From M3007 sp044347755 (GTDB lineage: Bacteria; Bacteroidota; Bacteroidia; Chitinophagales; Saprospiraceae), in contig JBIKUE010000083.1 of NCBI GenBank assembly GCA_044347755.1, forward strand, positions 1 to 22,268: 22,268 nt of DNA. The letters run 5' to 3'. Shown in pieces: positions 1-7,756 of this stretch. Made by a program: the position numbers and the translations under genes. How positions within the stretch are numbered: the first letter of the stretch is position 1; each line of letters opens with the position of its first letter. Under the pieces are notes generated by a model that did no database searches, was not told where the DNA came from, and saw only the letters and a program-made list of their open reading frames with translations.

Positions 1-84
1 CAGTTAAGGCTGCCGTCCTGAATAAATTTATTCAAATAGCCGCTCCTAAATCTGTGAAAGTCGCTTGAGGCCTAAACGGGATAG

Positions 85-570
85 GGAAAATCTGGCTTCC
101 AACAAGATTCATGCAACAAAGCCGCGCTGGGCCGGTTTTTAGCTGGTTTGTTGTTAAAGCAATTTGCCTGGAACCGAGTTTTAACCCTTTGCCTTTTGTT
201 GTCGGGCGGACTGGTATTACTGGCCATACCACTGGCAAGTCAGGTTTCTGAAGCAGCCATTACCGGTTGGGGTAATGCGCCTTTAGCTGCTTTTGTGTTT
301 CCGCTGATTGGGCTGTTTCTGGCGCCGGTGTATCCGGCCATCAACTCACGTATATTGAGCAGTTTACCAAAGCATCAGCACGGATTGATGTCTGGTTTGA
401 TCATCATTTTTTCGGCCCTGGGCGGCACTACGGGATCCATTATTACCGGAAATATTTTTGGGTTGTTGGGTGGGCAGAAAGCCTTTTATTTTTCCCTGAT
501 CCCGATGGGAATGCTGCTGGTTGGTTTAATTTTCTTCAAACGCCTTCAAGATCGATTTCAATCGCAATAA
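85..570 (+). pseudogene. C-terminal part of a sugar MFS transporter, 5' part missing or frameshifted
   Basis: The frame ending at 570 encodes about the last third of a major facilitator superfamily permease. It starts with a GRFLAGLLLK cytoplasmic-loop-like motif, followed by four hydrophobic segments (about 165-235, 280-345, 385-465 and 475-540) and a basic tail. This resembles the end of FucP-like sugar:H+ symporters of Bacteroidota. The frame is open only from 85. All three forward frames carry stops within 1-84, and the only candidate starts are a weak TTG at 148 and a late internal ATG, so no intact approximately 400-residue transporter can be read here. A WLPTRFMQQ stretch in another frame at about 91-117 hints at a frameshift rather than a clean deletion. 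The stop is 3 nt before the trehalase start, so the pair was probably one transport/hydrolysis operon. A sequencing error or simple continuation outside the window cannot be excluded. Family assignment is from hydropathy and motif feel. Confidence 0.55.
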
Positions 571-573
571 CCT

Positions 574-2079
574 ATGACCGACTCCTTTCTTCAGTTGTCC
601 TCACTTTCACCGCTTTTTGAAGCCGTGCAAAAAGAAGGCATTTTCCCGGATTCCAAGTTTTTCCCGGATTGTAGTGCCAGGATTACGGCAACGGAAATCC
701 TGCATGCTTATGAGCAAGTAAAAAATGACCAGGGCTTTCAATTAAGGGCATTTATAGCTCAGTATTTCAATTTCCCTCCTGAGCCTCCCGCAGACCAGGA
801 CTCCGAGGCACGGTCTTTACCTGAACATTTGGAACACCTTTGGGATGCGCTGCAACGACAGCCTGAGTCTAATACGCCAACCGGCCATTTATCTACCCTT
901 TTGCCCCTGCCCTACCCTTATATCGTTCCGGGTGGGCGATTTCGCGAGATCTATTACTGGGATAGTTACTTTACCATGCTTGGGTTGCGGGAAGCCGGCA
1001 GGATCGATCTTTTGGAAAACATGGTCAATAACTTCGCTTATCTGCTTGAGCAATACGGGCACATTCCTAATGGCAACCGAAGTTATTACCTGAGTCGATC
1101 GCAACCCCCATTTTTTGCCCTGATGGTTAATCTTTTAGCGGAAATAAAAGGAGAACAAATCCTGATAAAATACCGGCTTGCCCTGGAAAAGGAATATCAA
1201 TACTGGATGGATGGCGAACATACCATCCAACCAGGAAGTCAACATCGCCGGCTGGTGTGCATGCCGGATGGCAGTTTATTAAATCGCTATTGGGATGATG
1301 TACCTGAGCCCCGACCGGAAGCCTTTGCCGAAGACATCCATACAGCCGGTCAAAATAGCCGTCCTAAAGAAGAAACATACCGCCATTTGCGGGCAGCGGC
1401 AGAATCGGGATGGGATTTTAGCAGCAGATGGTTACTTCAAACTTCAGACCTTTCCAGTATCCGTACAGGAGACCTGATTCCGGTTGATTTAAATTGCCTA
1501 CTGTATTATTTGGAAAAAACGCTGATACATACCTATCGGCTATTGCCAGATCACACGCCTGTAGAGGTGTATAAAGACCGGTCGCGACTGCGAAAACTGG
1601 CCATTCAAAAGTATTGTTGGGACGAGCATCATGGGTTTTATATGGATTATGATTGGAAACCGGGGGAAACTTCACCCCATAAAACCCTGGCTGGAGTATT
1701 TCCGTTGTATTTCCAATTGGCTGATGCACGGCAAGCTCATTCAGTTGCAAATATCCTTGAAACGAAGTTTTTGAAACCCGGAGGGCTGGTAACCACCTGC
1801 GAGCATTCCGGGCAGCAATGGGATGCTCCAAACGGTTGGGCACCCCTGCAGTGGATGGCCTTTGCCGGCCTGCGTCAATATGGTTTTCAAGCGTTGGCCA
1901 TGGAAATCAGATACCGATGGGTCAATCTTGTAGAGCGAACGTTTATGCAAACCGGGAAAATGATGGAAAAATACCATGTAGAAGACCTGGAAGCGCCGGG
2001 TGGCGGAGGCGAATACCCGAATCAGGACGGCTTTGGATGGACCAATGGCGTATATTTGACATTAAAGCGCAGTTTTTAG
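574..2079 (+). CDS. treF: Trehalase, GH37 family, cytoplasmic type
   Basis: Hydrolyses alpha,alpha-trehalose to two glucose molecules. The 501-residue protein carries both GH37 signatures: PGGRFREIYYWDSY at residues 119-132 and QWDAPNGWAP at 415-424. The proposed catalytic acid is Asp281 in SGWDFSSRW. The proposed base is Glu480 in the glycine-rich GGGGEYPNQDGFGW segment (476-489). These motifs match those of the E. coli enzymes, where the equivalent residues act in an inverting (alpha/alpha)6-barrel mechanism. There is no signal peptide, so it should act in the cytoplasm on imported trehalose, like TreF and unlike periplasmic TreA. Its length is normal for the family. The ATG at 574 is the first in frame and follows the transporter remnant by 3 nt. 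No strong Shine-Dalgarno is visible, which is usual in Bacteroidota. The symbol is given by compartment analogy only. Confidence 0.95.
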   Translation: MTDSFLQLSSLSPLFEAVQKEGIFPDSKFFPDCSARITATEILHAYEQVKNDQGFQLRAFIAQYFNFPPEPPADQDSEARSLPEHLEHLWDALQRQPESNTPTGHLSTLLPLPYPYIVPGGRFREIYYWDSYFTMLGLREAGRIDLLENMVNNFAYLLEQYGHIPNGNRSYYLSRSQPPFFALMVNLLAEIKGEQILIKYRLALEKEYQYWMDGEHTIQPGSQHRRLVCMPDGSLLNRYWDDVPEPRPEAFAEDIHTAGQNSRPKEETYRHLRAAAESGWDFSSRWLLQTSDLSSIRTGDLIPVDLNCLLYYLEKTLIHTYRLLPDHTPVEVYKDRSRLRKLAIQKYCWDEHHGFYMDYDWKPGETSPHKTLAGVFPLYFQLADARQAHSVANILETKFLKPGGLVTTCEHSGQQWDAPNGWAPLQWMAFAGLRQYGFQALAMEIRYRWVNLVERTFMQTGKMMEKYHVEDLEAPGGGGEYPNQDGFGWTNGVYLTLKRSF

Positions 2080-2122
2080 AAGAAACCGGCGGCTTTTCAC
2101 GGAATTGTTTTGTCAAATATCC

Positions 2123-2149
2123 AAAATTTAATATCTATAGATAAATTTT
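2123..2149. promoter_or_regulatory. AT-rich palindromic site between trehalase and the kinase homologue
   Basis: A perfect 12-bp palindrome, TATCTATAGATA, lies at 2132-2143. It is embedded in a slightly offset inverted repeat, AAAATTTA (2123-2130) with TAAATTTT (2142-2149). It is in the 234-bp gap after trehalase, about 165 nt before the kinase start. The symmetry suits a dimeric regulator, but there is no second copy and no recognisable regulator motif. It could equally be a chance AT-rich palindrome. The rest of this gap shows no clear TAnnTTTG promoter. Confidence 0.25.
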
Positions 2150-2313
2150 AACAACGATAATTGAAACGAATCCTTCATTCGGGCAGGCAGTCTGAAAAAT
2201 CGCCGTATCATTGCGGCCGGAACTGAATGAGGGAATAGGGAAATGGGCAGAACATCCAAACATGCAATGCGTACACCCCAGCACACCTTTGAAAAATTCT
2301 GAGACCGGCTTTT

Positions 2314-3222
2314 ATGCAAAGAACTATAGATATCCTTTCAGCTGGAGAGCTTTTTGTGGATTTTACGACGGCAGATTTTGCCCAAACCATAGAGGAAGGC
2401 ACCCTATTTAAAAGAACGCCAAGTGGGGCTCCGTCAGAGTTAGCCATCCAAATGGCTCGTCTTGGCAAAAAGGCAATGGTAGCGTCCACCGTAGGTTCGG
2501 ATGATATGGGAAAAACCATTATTAGCTATCTGGATAAACTAGGCATAGACACTTCCTGCATTGCCCAGGTGGAGGAGCCTACCACCTTGATTTTAAACAC
2601 ACGTTCAGCCAACGAATCCAATATTCAGGTATACCGGGCAGCAGATTCCATGTTGTCTATTCGTCAGTTTCCTTTCCAATCTTTTGAACAGATTGGCGTT
2701 TTTCATTCTACTTGTTTTGCACTCAGTAAAAACCCGTCTCAGCATGTAATTCTGCAGGCCGCAGAGCGGGCTCAACGGGCAGGCTGTATTGTTTCCCTGG
2801 ATATCAACTTTACCCACAAGATATTTCCGGACCGAATTGAGGCTAAAAAAGCCGTTTCGGAATTTGCCAGGTATAAAGCGCTGATCAAAATAAGTGCTCA
2901 GGACTGGAAAAACCTATATGAAGATGACGCTCCTGCACCTCAAGCCGTGATCGAACACTTCCTGAAAATAGGAGCATCAGAAGTTTGTTATATCAACCAG
3001 GATGCCTTTTGGGCCGGAAATGGTCAGGAAACACATTCTCTTCCTTTCCGCTCTGCTTCCTTACCGGATCACCATGCATTCCTGTCAGGCTATCTAACAG
3101 CCCGTTTGGACGAAAAGAACCTGTTAGAAAGTGCCACTGCCGGACGTAAAATGTCAGAGCTCCCAGTTTCTGCCACCGAAAAAGTGACTAAAGAGCAGAT
3201 ATATTCAGAAATTGAAGGGTAA
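2314..3222 (+). CDS. PfkB/ribokinase-family sugar kinase homologue lacking the GAGD motif
   Basis: A 302-residue protein of normal PfkB length. It has the N-terminal GELFVDF strand (11-17), a GAPSELAIQMARLG substrate-side motif (38-51), GSDDMG (61-66) and SLDINF (161-166), all recognisable as fructokinase/ribokinase-like. The C-terminal signature is abnormal. Where active members have T-G-A-G-D-A-F, with Asp as catalytic base and GAG as anion hole, this protein reads L-P-D-H-H-A-F (250-256) followed by LSGYL, so His254 sits in the Asp position. The substrate motif is also altered: SG for the usual GG, and Glu for the usual Asn of APAN. The frame is otherwise intact, which argues against simple decay. 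It lies in the same direction as trehalase, 234 bp away, and ends at a good terminator. By family it would phosphorylate a sugar with ATP, but from the residues seen it may be inactive or a regulatory or binding pseudokinase. Confidence 0.8.
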   Translation: MQRTIDILSAGELFVDFTTADFAQTIEEGTLFKRTPSGAPSELAIQMARLGKKAMVASTVGSDDMGKTIISYLDKLGIDTSCIAQVEEPTTLILNTRSANESNIQVYRAADSMLSIRQFPFQSFEQIGVFHSTCFALSKNPSQHVILQAAERAQRAGCIVSLDINFTHKIFPDRIEAKKAVSEFARYKALIKISAQDWKNLYEDDAPAPQAVIEHFLKIGASEVCYINQDAFWAGNGQETHSLPFRSASLPDHHAFLSGYLTARLDEKNLLESATAGRKMSELPVSATEKVTKEQIYSEIEG

Positions 3223-3264
3223 CAGCATTTTAACCGGCTGCTACTTTTAAGACACACGCTAACC

Positions 3265-3310
3265 ATGCTGTGGTTTTCGGGTAATACCAAAAACCGCAGC
3301 ATTGTTTTTT
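3265..3310 (+). terminator. Intrinsic terminator after the kinase homologue
   Basis: A 13-bp stem, ATGCTGTGGTTTT (3265-3277) with AAAACCGCAGCAT (3290-3302), containing one G-U pair. It has an 11-12 nt loop and is followed by a T-rich tract (3303-3310). It lies 43 nt after the kinase stop. Its T tract merges with the upstream element of the next promoter. Confidence 0.8.
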
Positions 3311-3339
3311 GGGGCAGATGTGGAACTGCAGTACCTTTG
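3308..3339 (+). promoter_or_regulatory. Bacteroidota-type promoter for ornithine aminotransferase
   Basis: TTTG at 3308-3311, a 20-nt spacer, then TACCTTTG at 3332-3339. This matches the Bacteroidota -33 TTTG / -7 TAnnTTTG consensus. Transcription would start near 3346, giving a leader of about 40 nt to the ATG at 3387. Confidence 0.7.
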
Positions 3340-3386
3340 CGGTACCAAATTTCCCAGAAGCCATTTTCACCTTAACCATTCCTCGT

Positions 3387-4634
3387 ATGGAACTCCTTAC
3401 CACACATTCCTCAGCTGAACTGATCGAATTAGAAGATCGCTACAATGCCCACAACTATCACCCAATTCCGGTAGTACTCGAGCGTGGGCAGGGGGTTTAT
3501 GTTTGGGATGTGGAAGGCAAACGCTACTTCGACTTTCTGTCAGCCTATAGTGCTGTCAATCAAGGCCATTGCCATCCACGAATCATACAGGCGCTTACAG
3601 AACAGGCGCAGAAGCTTACCCTTACCTCAAGGGCCTTCTACAATAATCTTCTGGGGGAATATGCGGAATTCATGACTCAATTTTTCGGGTACGACCGTAT
3701 TCTGCCTATGAATACAGGTGTTGAAGCCGTAGAAACAGCCATTAAGCTTGCAAGGAAATGGGCTTACCAGGTCAAAGGAGTAGCAGAAGGCAAAGCCAAA
3801 GTCCTATTTGCCTCTGGTAATTTCCATGGCCGAACCCTGAGCGTTATTTCAGCCTCTACGGATCCCGCCAGCAGAATTGGATTTGGCCCTTATATGCGTG
3901 GACTTGAAGTGATTCCATACAACGACCTTGCTGCATTGGAACAGGCCTTGAAGGATGACCCCAATATTGCGGGGTTTATGGTGGAGCCTATACAGGGAGA
4001 AGCGGGTGTTAATGTACCGGATGAAGGTTATCTTTCTACGGCCTATGATCTATGTAAAGCTCATCGGGTACTCTTCATTGCAGATGAAGTACAAACCGGC
4101 ATCGCCCGTACCGGTGAAATGCTGTGCTGCGATCATGAAGGCGTTAAGCCTGATATGCTCGTCCTGGGCAAAGCCCTGTCCGGCGGGGTATTACCCGTTA
4201 GTGCCGTATTAGCTTCTGACGAAGTCATGCTAACGATAAAGCCCGGTGAACATGGCTCAACCTTTGGCGGAAACCCGCTGGCTTGTGCCGTGGCGATGGA
4301 AGCCCTTCGGGTGGTTGAAGACGAAAATTTGGCTAAAAACGCCAAGGAATTGGGCAAAATTTTCCGTTCTCGCATGCGTGTGCTGGAACAAAAGCGGCCG
4401 GATCTGATTTCATTTGTTCGGGGTAAAGGTTTGCTGAACGCGATCGGCATCAACGATTCCGAACAAAGCAAAACAGCCTGGAACATCTGCCTGGCACTTG
4501 CTGAACATGGCTTGTTAGCCAAGCCAACCCATGGCAACATCATTCGTTTTGCACCGCCTCTTGTGATGACGGAAGCACAGTTATCTGAATGTTGCGAAAT
4601 CATTGAACAGGTCTTCACCACTTTCGAGCGCTAA
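3387..4634 (+). CDS. rocD: Ornithine--oxo-acid aminotransferase
   Basis: A PLP-dependent class-III aminotransferase that converts ornithine and 2-oxoglutarate to glutamate-5-semialdehyde and glutamate, linking arginine and proline metabolism. The 415-residue protein has the N-terminal YNAHNYHPIPVVLERG block typical of ornithine aminotransferases (about 19-34), NTGVEAVETAIKLARKW (109-125), NFHGRT (145-150), the PLP-phosphate/Asp motif DEVQTGIARTG (233-243), and the Schiff-base lysine Lys262 in LGKALSGG. I chose the ATG at 3387. The frame is open further upstream with a possible TTG at 3309, but the -7 promoter element at 3332-3339 would then lie inside the coding region, and the family starts at this point. 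The length is typical. It appears monocistronic, with its own promoter and an upstream terminator. Close paralogues such as acetylornithine aminotransferase are less likely, given the YNAHNYHP block. Confidence 0.93.
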   Translation: MELLTTHSSAELIELEDRYNAHNYHPIPVVLERGQGVYVWDVEGKRYFDFLSAYSAVNQGHCHPRIIQALTEQAQKLTLTSRAFYNNLLGEYAEFMTQFFGYDRILPMNTGVEAVETAIKLARKWAYQVKGVAEGKAKVLFASGNFHGRTLSVISASTDPASRIGFGPYMRGLEVIPYNDLAALEQALKDDPNIAGFMVEPIQGEAGVNVPDEGYLSTAYDLCKAHRVLFIADEVQTGIARTGEMLCCDHEGVKPDMLVLGKALSGGVLPVSAVLASDEVMLTIKPGEHGSTFGGNPLACAVAMEALRVVEDENLAKNAKELGKIFRSRMRVLEQKRPDLISFVRGKGLLNAIGINDSEQSKTAWNICLALAEHGLLAKPTHGNIIRFAPPLVMTEAQLSECCEIIEQVFTTFER

Positions 4635-4803
4635 CCTGGCAATCTAAAGCCTAGAAAAAACCGATTTTCCTTACCGGAGCCCATCTGTATAATCATCCAG
4701 ATGCCCAATACAGCGGCTCAACCGTTAATTTGGCTCATTATTCCTTTAATACGGCAAGAATATACTGCACTTTGCGTTTGCATGATGACAATACGCTATC
4801 AGT

Positions 4804-5409
4804 ATGAACTTCTTCCCTATTTTTATTGCTTGTGCCAGCCTGTCTGCAACTTTTTTGCCGGAATGCAAAGGGCAACAGACAACAACTGCCGGCGCCGATA
4901 CAACGGTGGTTGGCAATGGAAATACCCCTGTATCCCCCGCCGATTCGGCACAAAAAGCACCTGCCCCCAGTGGAAAGCATGTAACTAAAAACAAGTTTTC
5001 AAATTTCCGGGTTACCGGAGGGCAACTCACCATACCATTTAAGATCCGGCGAAAGGAAGAAAACCAGACGTTTCGGTTAACCACCGATGTCACACTGGGC
5101 GCATATATTGGGTTGACAAAAAAGCTTTCTTGCGAAAAAGATTATCATTTGACGGTTCCGGTAACGGCTGGACTCACTTTTGTCAATATTAACAACAACA
5201 ACACCTCTCTGGAGTTCTCTGCCGGTGATGCCGGTGAAACAGAGGTCGTACCGGGCCTTACCTGGAGCACTGGTATTATCCTGCAGTTGGAAGAATACAG
5301 CTTCGGCTTCATTTTAGGGAAAGACTATGCCGGAGAAGTGGGCGACCAATGGATTTATCACCAGCAATGGTGGTGGTCCTTCGGGCTTGGATTTTCCTTC
5401 ACCAATTAA
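4804..5409 (+). CDS. Exported hypothetical protein, probable small outer-membrane protein
   Basis: I do not recognise a named family. The 201-residue protein starts with a hydrophobic signal-like segment (residues 2-19) and a possible cleavage near CKG/QQ (21-25). Cys21 lacks a good lipobox, so lipidation is doubtful. A Thr/Ser/Pro/Ala-rich linker follows (about 25-60), then alternating hydrophobic/polar strands (65-201), and it ends with the aromatic WIYHQQWWWSFGLGFSF (183-199) before Thr-Asn. Strand alternation and an aromatic terminal strand suggest a small beta-barrel or beta-sandwich in the outer membrane. That is inference. It is flanked by its own 170-bp upstream gap and a strong terminator just after its stop, so it is probably a single-gene unit. 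A GCACTTTG element at about 4767 is only a weak promoter match. Confidence 0.75.
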   Translation: MNFFPIFIACASLSATFLPECKGQQTTTAGADTTVVGNGNTPVSPADSAQKAPAPSGKHVTKNKFSNFRVTGGQLTIPFKIRRKEENQTFRLTTDVTLGAYIGLTKKLSCEKDYHLTVPVTAGLTFVNINNNNTSLEFSAGDAGETEVVPGLTWSTGIILQLEEYSFGFILGKDYAGEVGDQWIYHQQWWWSFGLGFSFTN

Positions 5410-5419
5410 TGCCAAAACA

Positions 5420-5452
5420 AAGGCACGCGGGCATTCTCTGCCCGCGTGCCTT
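5420..5452. terminator. Shared terminator between convergent genes
   Basis: A perfect 14-bp GC-rich stem, AAGGCACGCGGGCA (5420-5433) with TGCCCGCGTGCCTT (5439-5452), and a 5-nt loop. It lies between the plus-strand gene ending at 5409 and the minus-strand protease ending at 5476, so it can serve both. The T tracts on either side are short. Confidence 0.8.
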
Positions 5453-5475
5453 ATAAATCATGTAGGAAATGCCGT

Positions 5476-7398
5476 TTATCGTTGGATCACCAACTTGCGG
5501 GTATTAGCTAGTTCCCCGTTACGCACCTGAACGAAGTAAACACCATTCGGTAAGGCGTTTAACTGGAACGTAAACTGGCTTTCGCCTTTAACCAGCGTTT
5601 TTTGCTGGGAAAGAGCTATTTTACCGGAAGGATCGATGATGGAAACACTTACGTTTCCTTCATTTTCCATCGGGACATCCACAATAACCTGGTCGTTGGC
5701 AGGGTTTGGATAGAGCCCGAAACCGAGGTTTTCAAAAACAACCTCTACCGGAATTTCTTCACCAATCTGCACTTCAGATCCATCTGTACGCCAAGCGGTA
5801 GCACTTCTGCTGGCTTTGAAGGTATAGCATTGGGTATTGCTCCAGGCGCCATTATAACCATATACATAGGCTTTGTAATTCGAGGAAACATTTGCATTGT
5901 TCACTACGATCAACTCGTTCTGTGTACCGCCATTTTCAGAAGTACCCACCAGCGTTGTTCCGCGGTAAAGTTTCAGGTCGTAGTCGAATGGAAGGGTAGT
6001 CAACTCAACCTTAATATTTTTTTGACTGCTGGTATTGCCAAAACGATAATAGTCTTTATCTGTTGCTGTGGCAATTTGAGCTGTAAATGCGGTATTTATC
6101 GGAACATCTTTAGCAGTGCCGTTGGTATTATTCGGCTCGTACTTATCAGTACAGTTGGATGCGGTGGTAAATTGAGCAGTAGAGGAATAGTTACTTTCTG
6201 TACCGTTACAAACCGCTTTTACGCGGTAATCATACAGCGTTCCGGAGGTCAAACCATTTAAGACATGCGAAGTACCATTAAGGTTAGCAACAACCGTCCA
6301 GTTTGGATCCACATTCTTTTTCCATTCCAGCGTATAAGTAGTAGCGCCGGATACGGCTGCCCAGTTACAGGTAGCGCTGGTTTGTGTGATATTGGTTGCA
6401 TTCAGTCCTGTTGGTGCATTGCAACCGCTACTTCCTGGCTCACATCCGGGAGAACTTGCTAATGCTACGCGGGCTCCTCCGGCAGAGAAAAGCGACTGCA
6501 TGCGGTTTTTTTGGCCGGTTGAAAAGATGTTCATGCAAGCATCGTCTGTGTAATCCATGTAGTTCATGAACATATCACCGTTCGGGCCATTGCTGCAGCT
6601 AACCTGCGGGAATGAAGGGCAGCCATAATGCTCATCCGCCTGATTAGGCGTATCTGAAACCTGGTCAGAACCAGAGCAAGAGGAACCATCATCACCCCAA
6701 ATGTGATAGCAGTTTAGCCAGTGGCCCACTTCGTGTGTTGCGGTACGGCCCTTGTCAAATGGAGGAGAAGAGTTGATGGTGCCGAAATAAAGGTAGTCGC
6801 ATACCACACCATCTGTATTTGCTGGTCCGCCCGGAAATTGCGCATATCCCAACAAGCCGTTGGAAAGATTGCACACCCAAATATTCAGGTACTTGTCGCG
6901 ATCCCAGATATCCAGGCCGCCTGAGTTGTAGAACTTAACATTATCGTTGGTACTGAAGCCATTAACAGTTGTTTGACGGCGCTGTATGCCGTTGGTTGCA
7001 TTACCACTTGGATCCTGTTCTGCCATGCAAAAATTGATTTCGCAATCGGCTGCTACTCCTAAAAATGCAGCTGGAGTATTCCCTGCATCTGCATTGGTTC
7101 TGCGGAAGTCTGCGTTTAGTACATCAATCTGGGATTGAATCTCTGCATCAGAGATATTCTGGGCACTGTTGTACCAAACCACATGTACAACTACAGGAAT
7201 GGTAATCACTGCACGATCATGTGAGATCTGTGCAAATTTTCGCGTGTGTTCTTCAATACGCTCAATTTCCTGGCGCAAAGCTGGATTGTTTAACAGTTGT
7301 TGTTGCAACACCTCCTCTGCGGCACAAGTACGCTGTGCAGAGGTATTCCATGCACAAAGCAATAAGACAGTAAGGGACAGTAAGAACTTTTGGAACAT
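5476..7398 (-). CDS. Secreted M43-family (cytophagalysin-like) zinc metalloprotease with T9SS sorting domain
   Basis: A 640-residue secreted endopeptidase of the pappalysin/cytophagalysin family. It has a signal peptide (1-21, cleavage likely after TSA), a propeptide-like helical stretch (25-60), and a catalytic domain with the zinc site HEVGHWLNCYH (His222, Glu223, His226, His232) and a Met-turn MNYMDYTDDAC (278-288). A fibronectin type III domain (about 328-413), a PPC-type beta domain (about 417-528, beginning DKYEPNNT) and a T9SS type A sorting domain (about 560-640: FGLYPNPANDQ to GVYFVQVRNGELANTRKLVI) follow. It should cross the outer membrane by T9SS and be released or anchored at the surface. 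Asn229 replaces the Gly usual in HExxHxxGxxH, although the metal ligands and Glu are intact. It is convergent with the upstream small exported protein and divergent from the M1 peptidase. Confidence 0.93.
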   Translation of the reverse strand: MFQKFLLSLTVLLLCAWNTSAQRTCAAEEVLQQQLLNNPALRQEIERIEEHTRKFAQISHDRAVITIPVVVHVVWYNSAQNISDAEIQSQIDVLNADFRRTNADAGNTPAAFLGVAADCEINFCMAEQDPSGNATNGIQRRQTTVNGFSTNDNVKFYNSGGLDIWDRDKYLNIWVCNLSNGLLGYAQFPGGPANTDGVVCDYLYFGTINSSPPFDKGRTATHEVGHWLNCYHIWGDDGSSCSGSDQVSDTPNQADEHYGCPSFPQVSCSNGPNGDMFMNYMDYTDDACMNIFSTGQKNRMQSLFSAGGARVALASSPGCEPGSSGCNAPTGLNATNITQTSATCNWAAVSGATTYTLEWKKNVDPNWTVVANLNGTSHVLNGLTSGTLYDYRVKAVCNGTESNYSSTAQFTTASNCTDKYEPNNTNGTAKDVPINTAFTAQIATATDKDYYRFGNTSSQKNIKVELTTLPFDYDLKLYRGTTLVGTSENGGTQNELIVVNNANVSSNYKAYVYGYNGAWSNTQCYTFKASRSATAWRTDGSEVQIGEEIPVEVVFENLGFGLYPNPANDQVIVDVPMENEGNVSVSIIDPSGKIALSQQKTLVKGESQFTFQLNALPNGVYFVQVRNGELANTRKLVIQR

Positions 7399-7756
7399 GA
7401 ATGAAAAGGTTTAAAAGTAAACAGTTCGAATGTAATCCGGCTATCAGTTGGATAATTTAGTGTTCAGTTTTATCGATTGTTCCATAAGGCATAATATCGC
7501 AATTTGCGAATTTGCGTAGGGGCAAATATATTCTTTAGGATGCCAATCGTAACATGTTTTTTCCAATTTTCGGGGCTACGTTTGAACAAAAAACCCTATA
7601 AACGATCATTTTTAAAATTTTGTATGGCAAAGCCTACATAAATAATCGACCAATAACATATTTTATCCTGTTTTAGCATTTCGGCAAAATCTCCTTTGTT
7701 GAACAAAAAGCTAAAATCTCCCGTTCTTCGCCACTGGTTTTCATCAATGTAAAAAA
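7399..7756. other. Intergenic region between divergent peptidase genes
   Basis: A 358-bp AT-rich gap that must hold promoters for both the M43 protease (minus) and the M1 peptidase (plus). Two -7-like elements are visible: TATATTTG on the minus strand (7530-7523) and TACGTTTG on the plus strand (7577-7584). Neither has a convincing TTTG at the expected upstream distance. A short direct repeat, AATTTGCG, occurs twice near 7501-7516. A 62-79 codon minus-strand frame (7596-7835) overlaps the M1 start and is treated under findings. No RNA gene or repeat element was seen. Confidence 0.4.
7523..7530 (-). promoter_or_regulatory. Candidate -7 element of the M43 protease
   Basis: On the minus strand the bases read TATATTTG, an exact TAnnTTTG match, about 125 nt before the ATG at 7398. 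No TTTG is found about 20 nt upstream of it, so support is limited to the -7 element. Confidence 0.35.

Noticed and set aside
2211..2411. A 66-codon plus-strand frame before the kinase homologue
   Set aside because: It overlaps the kinase gene in another frame and has no protein-like features.
3309..3386. N-terminal extension of ornithine aminotransferase from a TTG
   Set aside because: It overlaps the -7 promoter element and adds residues not expected in the family.
4682..4703. Terminator after rocD (CATCTG/CAGATG)
   Set aside because: Only a 6-bp stem with no T tract, so too weak to call.
5602..6261. A 219-codon plus-strand open frame inside the M43 protease
   Set aside because: It is antisense to well-conserved FN3, PPC and sorting domains and has no recognisable protein features.
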